The notes beneath the pieces were generated by a model. The model saw nothing but the letters and a program-made list of their open reading frames with translations, was not told the origin of the DNA and ran no database searches. Shown here piece after piece: positions 48,714 through 60,479 of a stretch of DNA of 64,000 nt (position 1 is the stretch's first letter; every line of letters begins with the position of its first letter). Origin of the DNA: Dastarcus helophoroides (Eukaryota > Arthropoda > Insecta > Coleoptera > Bothrideridae); NCBI GenBank assembly GCA_028583605.1, contig CM053326.1, forward strand, positions 37,665,931 to 37,729,930, in the 5' to 3' direction. Position numbers and translations under genes: made by a program.

Positions 48714-50789
48714 AAGTTTGGACGTTGAATAAAAAACCATGATTGGACAGTACATTTATTAAAAAAATTATATACATACAGCTTTTAAATACAAAATTAT
48801 ATACAACATTGCTAAACTTAATTAAAATTCAATAATCATAACCTTTTTGGTACAGAAATTATGTTTAACATAAGTTATCACAATGGCTATGTAGCAATGC
48901 CTATCAATAATTAATTAATTAAATTAATTTCTCCTTTCTGGTTTAAAACGTGTTATTTGGTTTTCAAGAATCATACATAATACACTTCTAATTTTCATGC
49001 GTAGAACAAAATAACCCTGTATAAATTAAACAATTCTACATTTTATACTTTGATTTCACAAACATCAAAACGCTTTATAGATCACATTACATATCCTAAA
49101 TCATTTCCAAAATTGATTTCGAAAAATACCTTTCTTATCCAAATGAAAAAATAGACATCTTTCGTAACTTTAACCTCATTTAACAAACTTGAACAATGTT
49201 TAGCCTAATCACATTTCTGCCTTGCAACATCCAGTTGTACAAAGGGAAATTAAACGCATAGACATTTGTCTGTAATGTTTAAACTAATAATACTGAAAAA
49301 CGAATTTACAATAAAAATTATTCACTTTGAACGACATATTTTCCAATCATCTACTTAACTTTGTTGCATACAATTGAGTTTACAAAATTAAATCGTCTGG
49401 GTATCATATTAGCACCTAAAACTTTACAAATATGACAGCATTCTCAAACAAGAGCGCGCCATTCTGACTATTTAATTATAAATAAAGCTTTGCACATGAA
49501 CAATACTTAGACCCCCTCACTTGGACCTTAAATTTAAAGGGAACCTTTCAGACCAGTAAAGTATTTTAAAACCTGGAGTGCCGTATGACCAAAGGTAGGC
49601 AACATACATTAACGTTTAAACATTTTAATCGAATTTTTGACAAACGAGTTTAGGGTAACAGTGTTGTCCCAAGCTTAATAAGCCTTTAACAAATTTTCTT
49701 CCCGATGTTGCTTCTACACCCTACTCTTCCTAACTAGGAACAAGTAAATGTTGTGCCATATATCGAGTTTCAATCCAAATAACAAGTGTTCAAAAAGTTT
49801 TCTCACCTATCTAATGTGTTGTCATCTTCTGACATTAACTACGTTCCTTGTTTGATCAGCATACGCCAAATTAACATTTAACCTTCACATATCGTCAACG
49901 TTAAGGCATGTAACAAGCAAGTAAGGAACATTACGTGAACATGCCAAAAAAAAACAAAAAACTTTTTGTAGACTTGTTAAAAATCTAATGTAAATCTAAA
50001 AGGTTCAATTTTGAAAAATTCTGAAACAAAATCGAAGTTTTAAAAAAATTTTAACCATTCAAAGCACTCGACATTTTGATAAAAATTAAAGTTTTAAAAA
50101 CTAAATTTTTGTATAAAGTTGTAAGTTCAAATTAAAGTCGAAAGTTTGAATAAAAGCAGACATTTTTTTTAATAAAAACCAAATTTTGAAAGTTCTTTTT
50201 TTGAAATTAAAAATTTTGCAGAAAACAAAATTATGAAAAGTCGAAATTTTAAAAAGTCGAAATTTTGAAAAAATTGAACCCTTTACATTTTATAGTCGCG
50301 AATAGGCAGTCGAGAAAGAAATTATAAAAATTATTTTGCAAGTTATAGTTATAAGTCCAGAAAGTATCAAATAAAAAATATATTATTAGAAAATTAACTA
50401 TTATGGAACAAAATGGTTCCTATGAGATCCCTGTTTGGAGTGAATAACGACTATGCGACATTCCCAAATTGAGCAGTTTATAGCAAAATTATTTATTAAA
50501 ATATTTGGTTTAGTTAAATAATTAATAAATTATTTCACAGAACAACTAGAAAAGTTTCAAAACACTTAAAGGTTTGCGGAATGGCTGTTGAAAACCACTG
50601 ATATATCTGATATGCACCTCCAAATTTTTAAATACTCTTCACCTTAAACATCTATCTACATTGAGTATTTACTAAAAACTACATTCTTGCTAAAACTCTT
50701 TTTTTTCATATCAACTTTTCCAAATACAAAAAACGAAGCATCTCAACCTGAAATGAGCTTTTGACCAAGTAAGAACCCCAGTGAACAAT
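48714..50789. other. Non-coding stretch 3' of the Costal-2 gene
   Basis: No exon recognised. It will include the 3' untranslated region of the kinesin gene (minus strand). A short block related to the TTTCGA-type satellite (CGAAATTTT, GAAAGTC) lies near 49,980-50,290. Confidence 0.55.
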
Positions 50790-53630
50790 TCACTTTTGCG
50801 TCTGCTGTATAAATATTTTGTTCTTTTGCCTCGTCACCTTGGCCTGCGGCGCGGGAGCGGCAACCTGCAGCTGCCTTGGCAAAGTTTCCTGCCTCGCATA
50901 CCTCGTAAAACGCGCAATCAAACTATTCTTGTCCACCTGCTTGCTAGTTCCAGCCATTTGGAGAGCGACAGTTGCCTGCTTGGATCGCTCGAAAACGCGC
51001 GACACCATCCTATCGTCTCCATCCGTCGCTAGATGACGCATCACCAACTGCAACTTATCCTCGTGTTGCTGCTGCAGAGCCACTATTCTCCTCTCAGCCT
51101 CCAACCTAACCTGCTGAAGCGTGTGACTCAAATTTTGCACTCTACAAGCCAGATTCTCATTCTGATTTTCCACCTCTAACAATTGAAGTTCCAATTTTTT
51201 GCCGTTGTTTCGCAAATCGACTACTTTTTGGAAGAACCTGTGCAGGAGAATGCGCATCTCGATCTCGCTTAGTTTCATCAAGCGGTCTAAAAGCATCTGA
51301 TCTCCTTTTTCTGCCTGTTGGTTCAAAATTTTCGCACTGACTGGCGTTCGACCGCAAAGAATTTCGTTTTTGTACTCTATGGCCAAATCAATTGCCTCAA
51401 CTGCCTCTTCGTATTGAAAAAGTTTACGTTCTTCAACTTCACTGAGCAGTTTCTTATTTTGGTTTTTGGCGTTTATTTTGTATTTTTGCTCCAGGAGAAA
51501 ATCGCGGGTTTTTCGCAAATTTCGAATCTCGTGTCGCAACAATTCGACGTCCTCATCCTGGAAAAACTGCATATCTTTGGCAGATGTGTTCAAAGCTTCT
51601 TCTGTTTCCATACTTTGCTTGCTTCCTCTTAAACTTGAATTATCATATTTAGTGCTTTCTTGACTGATTGTCGTTTTCTTCTTCTCATTTTCTATTTCAG
51701 TTTCTAGTGTTTGCTTTCGCTTTTCTTCCCTCTTCTTGCACTTCTTTAATTTGTCCAATTGATTCTTTAATGTGTGTAAACTGCTTTCAACCTCTAGTAA
51801 CTTTCGATTGCCTTCTTCAGTTATGGCTTTCACTGATTCAGCATCTGCAATTTTTTCTTCTAAAGCGCTTAATTCCGCTTTGTATTTTTCCTCCAATTCT
51901 TCTTCTTTGACTTGCCCAATTTTTTTCATTAAGGCGTCATAGTCCTTGATGAGTTTTTGACTATTTTGTTTCAATTTTAGTTTAAAGTCACTTTTGACGT
52001 TTTTATTCTTAACAAGTTGCTGCTTCAGCTTCTCATTTTCTTGTATTGTCTTTTGAAGTTCGCTAATTTGTTTTTGATAGCCATGCAAAGCCGTTGTGAT
52101 CTGCTTCAGTAGCTTCTTTTTAGTTTCATATGAAACAGGAGCAGTTACTTCCTCTTCTATTTCAGCCATTATATTGTCTTCATTAAATTTTGATTCAGTT
52201 GAAGCAGTTGGTAGCTCCAAAGAAGTAGATGGTAGTTCCTCAGCAGAATGAATACTAGTTCTTCTCCCTCTTGCCCCCTTTATATGGTACTCGTTTGAAC
52301 TACAGAGACTTTTAATACTCGATTCGATTACTCTATCTCGATTGCTACTATTTACTAAGTGATCGGTAGTTATTAGGAAATTTTTCATTACAACATTTAA
52401 TTTGTCAATTACATCATCGCTCTCACTACAATCACTCGACTCAGAATGGTTCTCAAGATCTTCCTCCTCTATAATTTCCAAGGATCTATGGGGCTCTGAA
52501 CTCTCACTCAGACATTCCTCACATTCTTGCTTTAGCGTCAACCAATGTGCAATTTGCTCAGTTTCATTCTTTGGTAATGAACCATTTGTGACCAATTTTT
52601 GAAAAAGTTCCTCTGCATTAGTGACCAATTTAAACAGCTGATTTGCAGCAAACTGAAGTCCAAAAACATCATAATTATCCAGTTTGTTATCAAATGTGGT
52701 ATATGAATTAACAGTGACAAAATTTTTCACAGTTTGCGCCCTCATAGCGAGCTGCAGAGTATAAATTGTTTCCGTTATATCATCTAACAAAGGTGATATA
52801 CAACACAACATCAAAGTTTTTGCTCTACCCCCAAAAGAATCCTTCAGTAACGTTGTTAAAACTGACTGACCATATGGTACATGGTTAATGTTGTAATTAA
52901 CTGGTTCTGATAAAGCAACTAAGCATCGCTGAAGAGACAGAAGACCAGTATCTGTCGGAATTGATTGCACCATCCCATTATTATCATATATCAGCATCTT
53001 TTCACTACCAGCCAAGTCTGCAAAACTAGCCGTGGATACCCTATGCTGTATGGTCGAGTCAACAATCCACTGCTGCTCTAAAGTTATGGTAAACAAAGTA
53101 TGTGCACATTTCGGTGCTATATTTGAAAGCCCCAGTTGAATTAATTGAAATGCTTCCAAAATATCAGTTACCTCAACTGACCCCGCGCCTAGAAGATCCT
53201 GAACAGCCTCCCCACAAATTTGCGACCATGTAATATGTATACTACAATTTCTATCTCTATGCAGTCGCGTTTTAGCGAAAACTTCCCTGATAAAACGCGG
53301 AATTATCCCATGCTCGGTCTCACTTGACGTAAAGTGAAATCCCGGACCGAATAACGTGTAACTCTTACCACTACCGTCCTGTCCAACAACAACGACGGAT
53401 ACATCGCATCCTTCAATTAAATAGTTAAGCAGTGGCGTTATCACAGAAGAAAACACTGAACTTTGACAACAATCGACGGGAAAGGCATAATTCACCGGAT
53501 AAGTCTGAGAATTTGCCACTTGTATAGCATTGTTTACAATGTTTGGTTGTACACAAATCATTCCGCCCGTGTTATATGAAACCGGACATATTCTGACCGC
53601 TGTTTCCACGTTTATCTCCATTGTATTCAA
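50790..53630 (-). CDS. cos2: Costal-2 (KIF7/KIF27-family kinesin of Hedgehog signalling)
   Basis: A single uninterrupted exon encodes 946 residues. The N-terminal kinesin motor domain (about 1-320) has a non-standard nucleotide loop, GQDGSGKS at 83-90, where canonical kinesins read GQTGSGKT. It keeps switch II DLAGSE at 205-210 but lacks the NxxSSRSH switch I motif (APKCAHTLF at 172-180). This decay of ATPase motifs is known for insect Costal-2. A long coiled coil follows. The block [15 protein letters not shown] (about 700-715) and [20 protein letters not shown] with [10 protein letters not shown] (about 730-760) are diagnostic for KIF7/KIF27/Costal-2. The protein scaffolds Smoothened, Fused and Ci in the Hedgehog pathway. 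Lack of introns is unusual for a gene of this size but the frame is clean. Start at the first of two nearby Met codons. Confidence 0.88.
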   Translation of the reverse strand: MNTMEINVETAVRICPVSYNTGGMICVQPNIVNNAIQVANSQTYPVNYAFPVDCCQSSVFSSVITPLLNYLIEGCDVSVVVVGQDGSGKSYTLFGPGFHFTSSETEHGIIPRFIREVFAKTRLHRDRNCSIHITWSQICGEAVQDLLGAGSVEVTDILEAFQLIQLGLSNIAPKCAHTLFTITLEQQWIVDSTIQHRVSTASFADLAGSEKMLIYDNNGMVQSIPTDTGLLSLQRCLVALSEPVNYNINHVPYGQSVLTTLLKDSFGGRAKTLMLCCISPLLDDITETIYTLQLAMRAQTVKNFVTVNSYTTFDNKLDNYDVFGLQFAANQLFKLVTNAEELFQKLVTNGSLPKNETEQIAHWLTLKQECEECLSESSEPHRSLEIIEEEDLENHSESSDCSESDDVIDKLNVVMKNFLITTDHLVNSSNRDRVIESSIKSLCSSNEYHIKGARGRRTSIHSAEELPSTSLELPTASTESKFNEDNIMAEIEEEVTAPVSYETKKKLLKQITTALHGYQKQISELQKTIQENEKLKQQLVKNKNVKSDFKLKLKQNSQKLIKDYDALMKKIGQVKEEELEEKYKAELSALEEKIADAESVKAITEEGNRKLLEVESSLHTLKNQLDKLKKCKKREEKRKQTLETEIENEKKKTTISQESTKYDNSSLRGSKQSMETEEALNTSAKDMQFFQDEDVELLRHEIRNLRKTRDFLLEQKYKINAKNQNKKLLSEVEERKLFQYEEAVEAIDLAIEYKNEILCGRTPVSAKILNQQAEKGDQMLLDRLMKLSEIEMRILLHRFFQKVVDLRNNGKKLELQLLEVENQNENLACRVQNLSHTLQQVRLEAERRIVALQQQHEDKLQLVMRHLATDGDDRMVSRVFERSKQATVALQMAGTSKQVDKNSLIARFTRYARQETLPRQLQVAAPAPQAKVTRQKNKIFIQQTQK

Positions 53631-53814
53631 TGCGAAAAAACCATTTCATTGATTACTCGGAAAAACTGATATTCTGGATACCCTAATTTTCTCATACATT
53701 TTCGAATATTTATATTTTTAATGTAACTGTTGACATTTGGAGAAATGACAACTGACATTTGATTTATAAATTTGACCTGTCAACTGTGCTTGTCAAATGT
53801 CTACTAAAAAATTA

Positions 53815-56800
53815 ACGAGGCGTTAAATACCGCGACGCATTCCAAAAAGTTATTGGTTAAAATTGGTCACGTGATTTGTGAATTTCCATTTGTTGAATTC
53901 ATAAGATGACAAGCGCGCGATTTTTAAAACATGATATTTGCGTCTTACATCGACTTTATAATAATTCCTACTAGTCTAATTGAATTCTAATCCACAAGTT
54001 TATAAGCATGTTCGTTGTTATAGCGAATAAAAATATGGGCGAGGGCTTATTTGATGCAGAATAGCGTGTAAAAAAAGTTTAAACCTTTACATGAACAATC
54101 GCATAAGTTATTAACAAATAAAAATTTGAAAAAAATCAGATTTAGTTTTTCGCGAAGAACTCTTAAATTATTGACGTTTGAGAAATTTGAAAAAAGATTT
54201 TTAAGGAGAAAAATGTTCAATAAAAAAAAGTTTTATCTCCCGAAACTTTTATCTTTATTATTAAAATTTTTGTTGTTGTTTTGTTGTTGAAAAATAGTGC
54301 CATCTAGTCTCGATCGCTACTTCGTGCGTCTGAATATTGGTCATTTTTTACATAATTGAATATTGATTTACAAATTTGAAAAAACTACGGAGTTATTTAG
54401 TCGCTCAAAAAGAATTTAAAAAAATCTGACAGATATAAAAATGTTTTTATTGATTAATCATAAAAAAAATAAATAACACTTTTGATAAATTAATATTATA
54501 ATTCTCATTTTTGAATATCTACACTACAAAATTTGAAAAAAGTTCATTTACTTTTTTTGAAGTAAAAATTACAAGAGGGTAGAAAGAACATCAATTCGAA
54601 AAAAATTATCACGGAATGTTGACTTTTTGTCCTTTAAATTCCGAAATTTCGAAAAAAAGTCGAAATTTCTAGAAAAAAGTAAAAATTTCAATTTTTAAAT
54701 CGAAATTTAACGAAATGTTACAAAGTCGTAGAAAGGACATTGATTAAAAAAAATGTTATATTTAGAAACTTCGATTTTTTTCTCAAACTTTTATTTCAAG
54801 TTTTGACTTTTTTCTCAAATTTCGACTTTTTTCTCAAAATGTCGCCTTTTTTTTTTTGGAAATTTTGACTTTTTTCTGAAAATTTGAACTTTTTCGAAAT
54901 GTTACAAAGGCTTAGAAAGAAAATCCATTTAAAAAATAAATTTTATTTTTAGAAATTTCGACTTTTTTCTTAAATTTCGATTTTAACCTCGAAATTTCGA
55001 CTTTTTTTCTCGAAATTTCGACTTTTTTCTCAAATTTCGATTTTTTTCTACAAATGTCGACCTTTTTCTCGAAATTTCGTTTTTTTTTTCTCAAATTTCG
55101 ACTTTTTCCTTGAAATTTTGACCTTAATATCGACATTTGGACATTTTTCTCGAAATTTCGACTTTAAGCTCAAAATTTCGATTTTTTTCTCGAAATTTCG
55201 ACTTTTCTCGCAAATTTCGATTTTTTTTCTCGAAATTTCGACTTTTTTCTCAAAATTTCGACTTTAAATTCAAAATTTCGACTTCTTATCTCAAAATCTC
55301 GACTTTTTTCTTAATTTTCGACTTTTTCCTTCAAATTTCAACTTTTTCGAAATGTTACAAAGGCATAGAAAGGATATCGATTAAAAAAAATGTTATTTTT
55401 AGAAATTTCGACTTTTTTTTCAAATTTCTATTTTAGGCTCGAAATTTTGACTTTTTTCTCGAAAATTTGACTTTTTTCTCAAATTTCGACTTTTTTTTCT
55501 CAAAATTTCGTATTTTTTCCTCAAATTTCGACTTTTTTCGCGAAATTTTGCTTTTTTTTTCTCTAATTTCTACTTTTTTCTCGAAAAATTGATCTTAATA
55601 TCGAAATTTCAACATTTTTCTGGAACTTTCGACTTTAAAGTCAAAGTTTCGAATTTTTTTTTCCGAAATTTGGACTTTTTTTTCTCGAAGTTTCGACTTT
55701 TTTCGAAGTCTCGATTTTTTTATCAAATTTCGACTTTTTTCTCGAAATATTTTAAGATTTCGACTTTTTCTCGAAATTTCGAGGTTTCTCTCAAATTTTG
55801 CCTTTTTTCTCGAAATTTCGACCTTAATCTAAAAAGTTCGTCTTTTTTCTCGAAATTTTGTTTTCTTTTTCTCAAATACCGATTTCTTTTCTCGAAATTT
55901 TGACCTTAATATCGAAATTTTGACATTTTTCTCGAAATTTCGACTAAACTTAATTATCGACTTTTTTTCTACAAATTTCGACCTTTTTCTCAAATTTTGA
56001 CTTTTTTTTCTTGGAATTACGACTTACTTTTTTCTCAAATTTCGACTGTCTTTTTCGAAATTTCGAATTTTTTCTCAAATTCCGACTTTTTTCTTCGTAA
56101 TTTCAATTTTAATCTTGAAATTTCTAAAAAAATACCAAAATTTGCTAATTAAAAATAGTACCAACCAATACTACCAACTGTCAAGATTGTTGGGAAAGAG
56201 GAATGGTGGGATGTAACTGTCATCTGCCTAATTTTACCATAGAGAAATTTCGAGAAAAAATTCGATATCAAAGTCGAAAATCCAAGATTAAAGTCGAAAT
56301 TTCGACATTAATCTCAAAATTTCAAGAAAAAAGCCGAATTTTCGAGAAAAAGGTCGAAATTTTGAGTGTAAAGACGAAATTTCGAACTTAAAGCCGAAAT
56401 TTCGAATTTAAATCCGAAATTTCAAGATTAAAGTCGAAATTTCGAGAAAAAAGTTGAAATCTTTAATAATATTTTTTTTAAATCAATGTCCTTTTTACGC
56501 TTTTGTAAAATGTTGAAATTTCTAAATATAATATTTTTTAATCAATGCCTTTCTACGCTTTTGTAAAATGTGGACTTTCAACTCGAAATTTCGACTTTTC
56601 TCAAAAATTCTACTCTAACCTTGAAATGTCAAGAAAAAACTCGAACTAAACGTACCCTAGTGGTGTCAATATATAAAATTGTAAAAGGGTTGGTGCTTAG
56701 AATAAAGTCTTATATTCTAAGGGTTGGTGGGGCTTAACTCTACTACTGCCTAACCTAACCATAGAAAAAGAAATTTCGACTTATCTCGAAAGTTCGTGAA

Positions 56801-57424
56801 AAAAATTGAAGTTTCCAGATTAAAGCCGACATTTCGACTTTATTTATGAAATTTCCTTAAAAAAAGTCGAAATTTAGAGAATAAAGTAGAGATTTTCACT
56901 TTAGTCTCGTAATTTCCAGTTTAAACTTCATATTTCTAAATATATTTTTATAAATGAATGCCCCTTCTACATCTTTGAAAAAAACTAAAAATGCATAAAT
57001 AAAAAACAAAGCAGAAAACAAATAAGTATCGTATTTTTCTAATTAGGAATAAATATTTAAAATATAAATATTAGTGTTTAAAATCCAAGAAAAAACTTTC
57101 AAAATTAAACTACGCCAATTTATCACTATCATTCAATTTTTTTTTAATTAGAAATGTTTAAAAATTTCACCAACAAGGCGATTAATCGGAAATTGATCTT
57201 TTAGCATCCAATTTTATCGAGAATCGATACTTTTGCTCACGATTCGAATCGATCCAAAAATGGAAAATTCTAAAAACAAATCAACATCCCTAAGGTGAAG
57301 GTATACGGGTCTTAAGAAACCCGCGCTTTTATGATATCCATTCAGCCTATAGAAATTCAGCAGATCACGTGATGGATTGTAACCAATAAACTTTTGGAAT
57401 GCGTCGCGGTATTTAACGCCTCGT
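53815..57424. mobile_element. Satellite-filled TIR element no. 3 (3.6 kb)
   Basis: The inverted ends begin ACGAGGCGTTAAATACCGCG and match over about 50 bp; both also carry a CACGTGAT motif just inside. The flanking duplication is a perfect 8 bp, AAAAATTA (53,807-53,814 and 57,425-57,432). The interior from about 54,600 to 56,950 is the clearest example of the 20-bp satellite in the window, T-rich up to 56,110 and inverted (A-rich) after 56,230. Two spacers with CCTAACCTAACC or ACCAACTGTCA motifs interrupt it. No transposase. The left end lies 185 bp upstream of the Costal-2 start codon. Confidence 0.88.
54940..55340 (+). repeat. Best-preserved stretch of the 20-bp satellite
   Basis: Successive units of 19-22 bp follow the consensus ACTTTTTTCTCGAAATTTCG. 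A T-tract and an AAATTT tract are spaced about 10 bp apart in each unit, and CGAAATTTCG is a palindrome. Open frames here are Phe/Ser/Arg/Lys-rich artefacts. Confidence 0.9.
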
Positions 57425-57557
57425 AAAAATTAGTGTTCAAAACATCTTGACTCATAGAATGTAGTAGTTTATAGCACAAACACTTCTATTGGAAATCTTC
57501 ATATATGTACCTTCATATACGAGCAGCTCCCTATTCTCTTCGTGAATTTATCCTAAA

Positions 57558-57910
57558 TAGGGATGCAAGATAATTTTAATATCAATATAAATATTGACAG
57601 CAGGCAAATATCGATAATCGATAATATCGAATATTTTTTTATCGATAATCGATATTTTGGAAATTTACAAAAAAAAAATGTAAACGGAACTCTTAGAAAT
57701 TTCCACATATTTCGGGCATTTTATTTTTTGTGACCAAAAAAATTGGACCTCAATCTCTACATTTCTATCCATCATTGGCGACAATTGGACGATTGGTAAT
57801 ATCGATAATTGGCAATATCGATAACATCATATCGACGATGTTATAATATCGATATTTTTGCTTTGGATATTATCGATAATATCGGTCAGCCGATATATCG
57901 TTGCATGTCA
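57558..57910. repeat. Cluster of TATCGATA palindromes, possible hAT MITE
   Basis: At least six TATCGATA or overlapping ATCGATAAT motifs occur in about 300 bp. The edges read TAGGGATGCAAGATA on the left and, inversely, GACATGCAACGATATATCG on the right, similar to insect hAT MITE ends. I see no 8-bp duplication, so the element call is tentative. Confidence 0.45.
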
Positions 57911-58029
57911 AGCTTCACATCTTCACATGTTACTGCATTGGATGCTAATTTGTAGGGATGGATTGCTATTTCAAAAGCTTCTCTTCGTAGCAGTTATTTA
58001 GCTGAAGCAGCTTCAAGCTGCTACTCAAT

Positions 58030-58270
58030 TTTAAAAATAGCTACTTCGCTGTTTCGTATTTTACATCGTAGTTTTCTTGCCAGAAATCGCGAAATCGGAA
58101 GCCCCGATAGCAGTCGACAATACTCGAATATCGCTGGCTGCGATTTATTATCAAAAATAGCTGCTTCGCTTCTTCGCTGCTTCGTATCATACATCGCAGG
58201 TCTGTTGATAGATACTGCCACCCCGATCCCAGTCGATAATATCCGAATATTCGATGAAAAAAATATTGAT
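58030..58270. repeat. Imperfect tandem duplication of about 120 bp
   Basis: AAAATAGCTACTTCGCTGTT near 58,034 and AAAATAGCTGCTTCGCTTCT near 58,155 start two related units. Each contains an ACATCG(T/C)AG segment and a CAGTCGA(C/T)AAT segment in the same order. Confidence 0.65.
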
Positions 58271-58796
58271 TCTTGATTTTTTTTTAATTTCAATTATTTT
58301 TCAGAATTTCGACTTCCTGTAAATTTTCGATTTTTCTTGAAAATTTATACTTTTTTAAAATTTGAAGTTTTATTTAAAAATTTCGATTTTTTTCAGCAAT
58401 AAAGTTAAAAATTTGAATGTAAGTTAAAAAGTTCTTAAAATACAAAAATTTTGAGAAGAAAAATTAAAAACTTGAAATTTAAACTTTCACATTTCGTGAA
58501 TTAAAGCAGACGTTAGGAAAAACACCAAGAATTGAAAGAAAATTTGTTCAATCAACGCAACACGGCAAACTGATAGGACAGAAAATGGTGGGCGATAATA
58601 TCTTTATAGAGTTTTAACGAAAGTCTCGAAAGTAGACTTTGAATCATCTATGAATCCAAAAACAAGTTAATGTGTCATTTCAATATTGAATACTCTATGA
58701 AACTAACCTACTTTTTGAATTTACTAACCTCATTTTTCTGTAATTGTCAAATATTCTACAAACAAGTGGGGCCTGATCCAGTTTTACAAGATTAAA

Positions 58797-60130
58797 ATGT
58801 TGCCACGCACTAGATCGGCCCTTCTGCTGCGTTACCACCTTAACAATGGTTTGTTTCCCATTTTACTGGTCATGAGAACGTACCACATTAAATATTTGCA
58901 GGTTTAAAATTTTGTTCAACACAGGTTAATACCACCGTTAAACCCCAGAAGAATGAAAACGTACGAAAAACTTTCGCGGAATATAGGCACATCTATCCAG
59001 AATTTTTGCCAGATCCGAATGTAGCTTTCAGAAATCCAATTAGGGAAAAACTAGAGAGAAAGGATATGATAGCCAGGAGAACTCATGTGGACATTCCAGA
59101 GTTTTATGTGGGATCAATTTTAGCCGTCACTACATCTACACCACACTCGCCTGAGAAAACCGATAGATTTGTTGGTATTTGCATAAAGCGTGAAGGTTGC
59201 GGACTTAGGGCCAGTTTTATACTCAGGAATGTAATCGACCACCAGGTTAGTTTTTATTGATTTGAAAAGAGTAATTGCACCAATATATTTTTACAAAATA
59301 TGTACCTGTTGTCATATTGAATTTTGAAATTAAAAATACTGACTGTAACTAGATTTTTAGCAGAAACCAAATTTTAGCTTCTGTTCTGGTTTTGTCGAAA
59401 ATTGAAACTTGTTAAAATTTGCCTTAATGTGTAGTTCGTCAATTTATAATAGATTATTTAAGTTTTCCTCATTGTGGCAGATTGGAATACTAATAATGTG
59501 TCATTTAAGGGAGTTGAAGTTTCATATGAAATGTATGATCCCACAATTCAAAAGGTGGAAGTTTTACGTTTGGAGAAGAGATTAGATAATGAGTTGTTGT
59601 ATCTTAGAGACGCTTTACCTGAATATAGTACATTTGATCCACAAATGGAACCAGAAATATTAGGAGATGGTAAGTTATTAATTTTTGTAAGCTGCAATTA
59701 TTAAATAAACTTTTTAGGGGCTGAAGTTCCAATAAACACAATAAAGGTCAAACTAAAACCAAGACCTTGGTTGGAAAGATGGGAAAGAAAAAGTCTTTTG
59801 GGCGTACAAGATCTTGAGTTACCTGAAAAATTCTACCAGAGGGCTAAGGAATTGGCTACTCCATGGAAGAAATATGATTTAATGGCTGAATATATGTGAG
59901 TGATTACTTTGCTTGTTCGATTTTATTGGTTTTTTTTTATGATTACATGTAAGTCATTGCTGATGTTTAATAAATATTTTCTTGTTTTTTTTATACACAG
60001 GAAAACTATACCAGAGGAGGAGCAATCAGGTATATTTGAAGAAATTCAAACGCAGCTTCATAAATTGGAAATTGCTAGGAAGAAGATGAAGAGAAAGAGA
60101 ACATTTGTTAAACCAACCAAATTAGCTTAA
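58797..60130 (+). CDS. mRpL19: Mitochondrial large-subunit ribosomal protein L19 (bL19m)
   Basis: Five exons, 58,797-58,848, 58,902-59,245, 59,510-59,669, 59,718-59,895 and 60,001-60,130, join to 288 codons (287 residues), close to the human length. The first 17 residues ([17 protein letters not shown]) are basic and hydrophobic like a mitochondrial import signal. The core [28 protein letters not shown] and FILRNVI is the bL19 domain. [20 protein letters not shown] and YSTFD match animal MRPL19 very closely. The protein is a structural part of the mitochondrial 39S subunit. Introns are short (48-264 bp) with GT/AG ends. An AATAAA follows the stop by about 12 bp. No shadowing genes or lesions. 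Confidence 0.93.
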
Positions 60131-60479
60131 GTTTTTATTCAATAAATGTGTTATTTCGATTTATTAAATTTATTGAAGAAAATTATAGTTTGAAAAATTT
60201 TTAAAACATTTTTTTAGCAGTTAAACATTTTAAAAGGCAGAAAGTAATATTTTAATAAAACACCTGGAGAATTCTGACACATTTGTGTGTCACAACACAC
60301 AGGTTAGAAAATGCTGAAAGTAGCGAAATTTAACTCAGAAAATAACGAAATTCTATTTGTTTTTCACATAATTAATATGTAGTAAAATTCATAATTTTAC
60401 CTGGATGCTATAAGTAAACGCGCGTGTATGAAAATTTCAACATTTTAAAGAAAATGTCATATACTAAACTAAAAATTAC

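Noticed and set aside
54912..56391. Open frames with repeated FSRNFDF-like motifs
   Set aside because: Apparent protein repeats are translations of the satellite on both strands, not a repeat protein.
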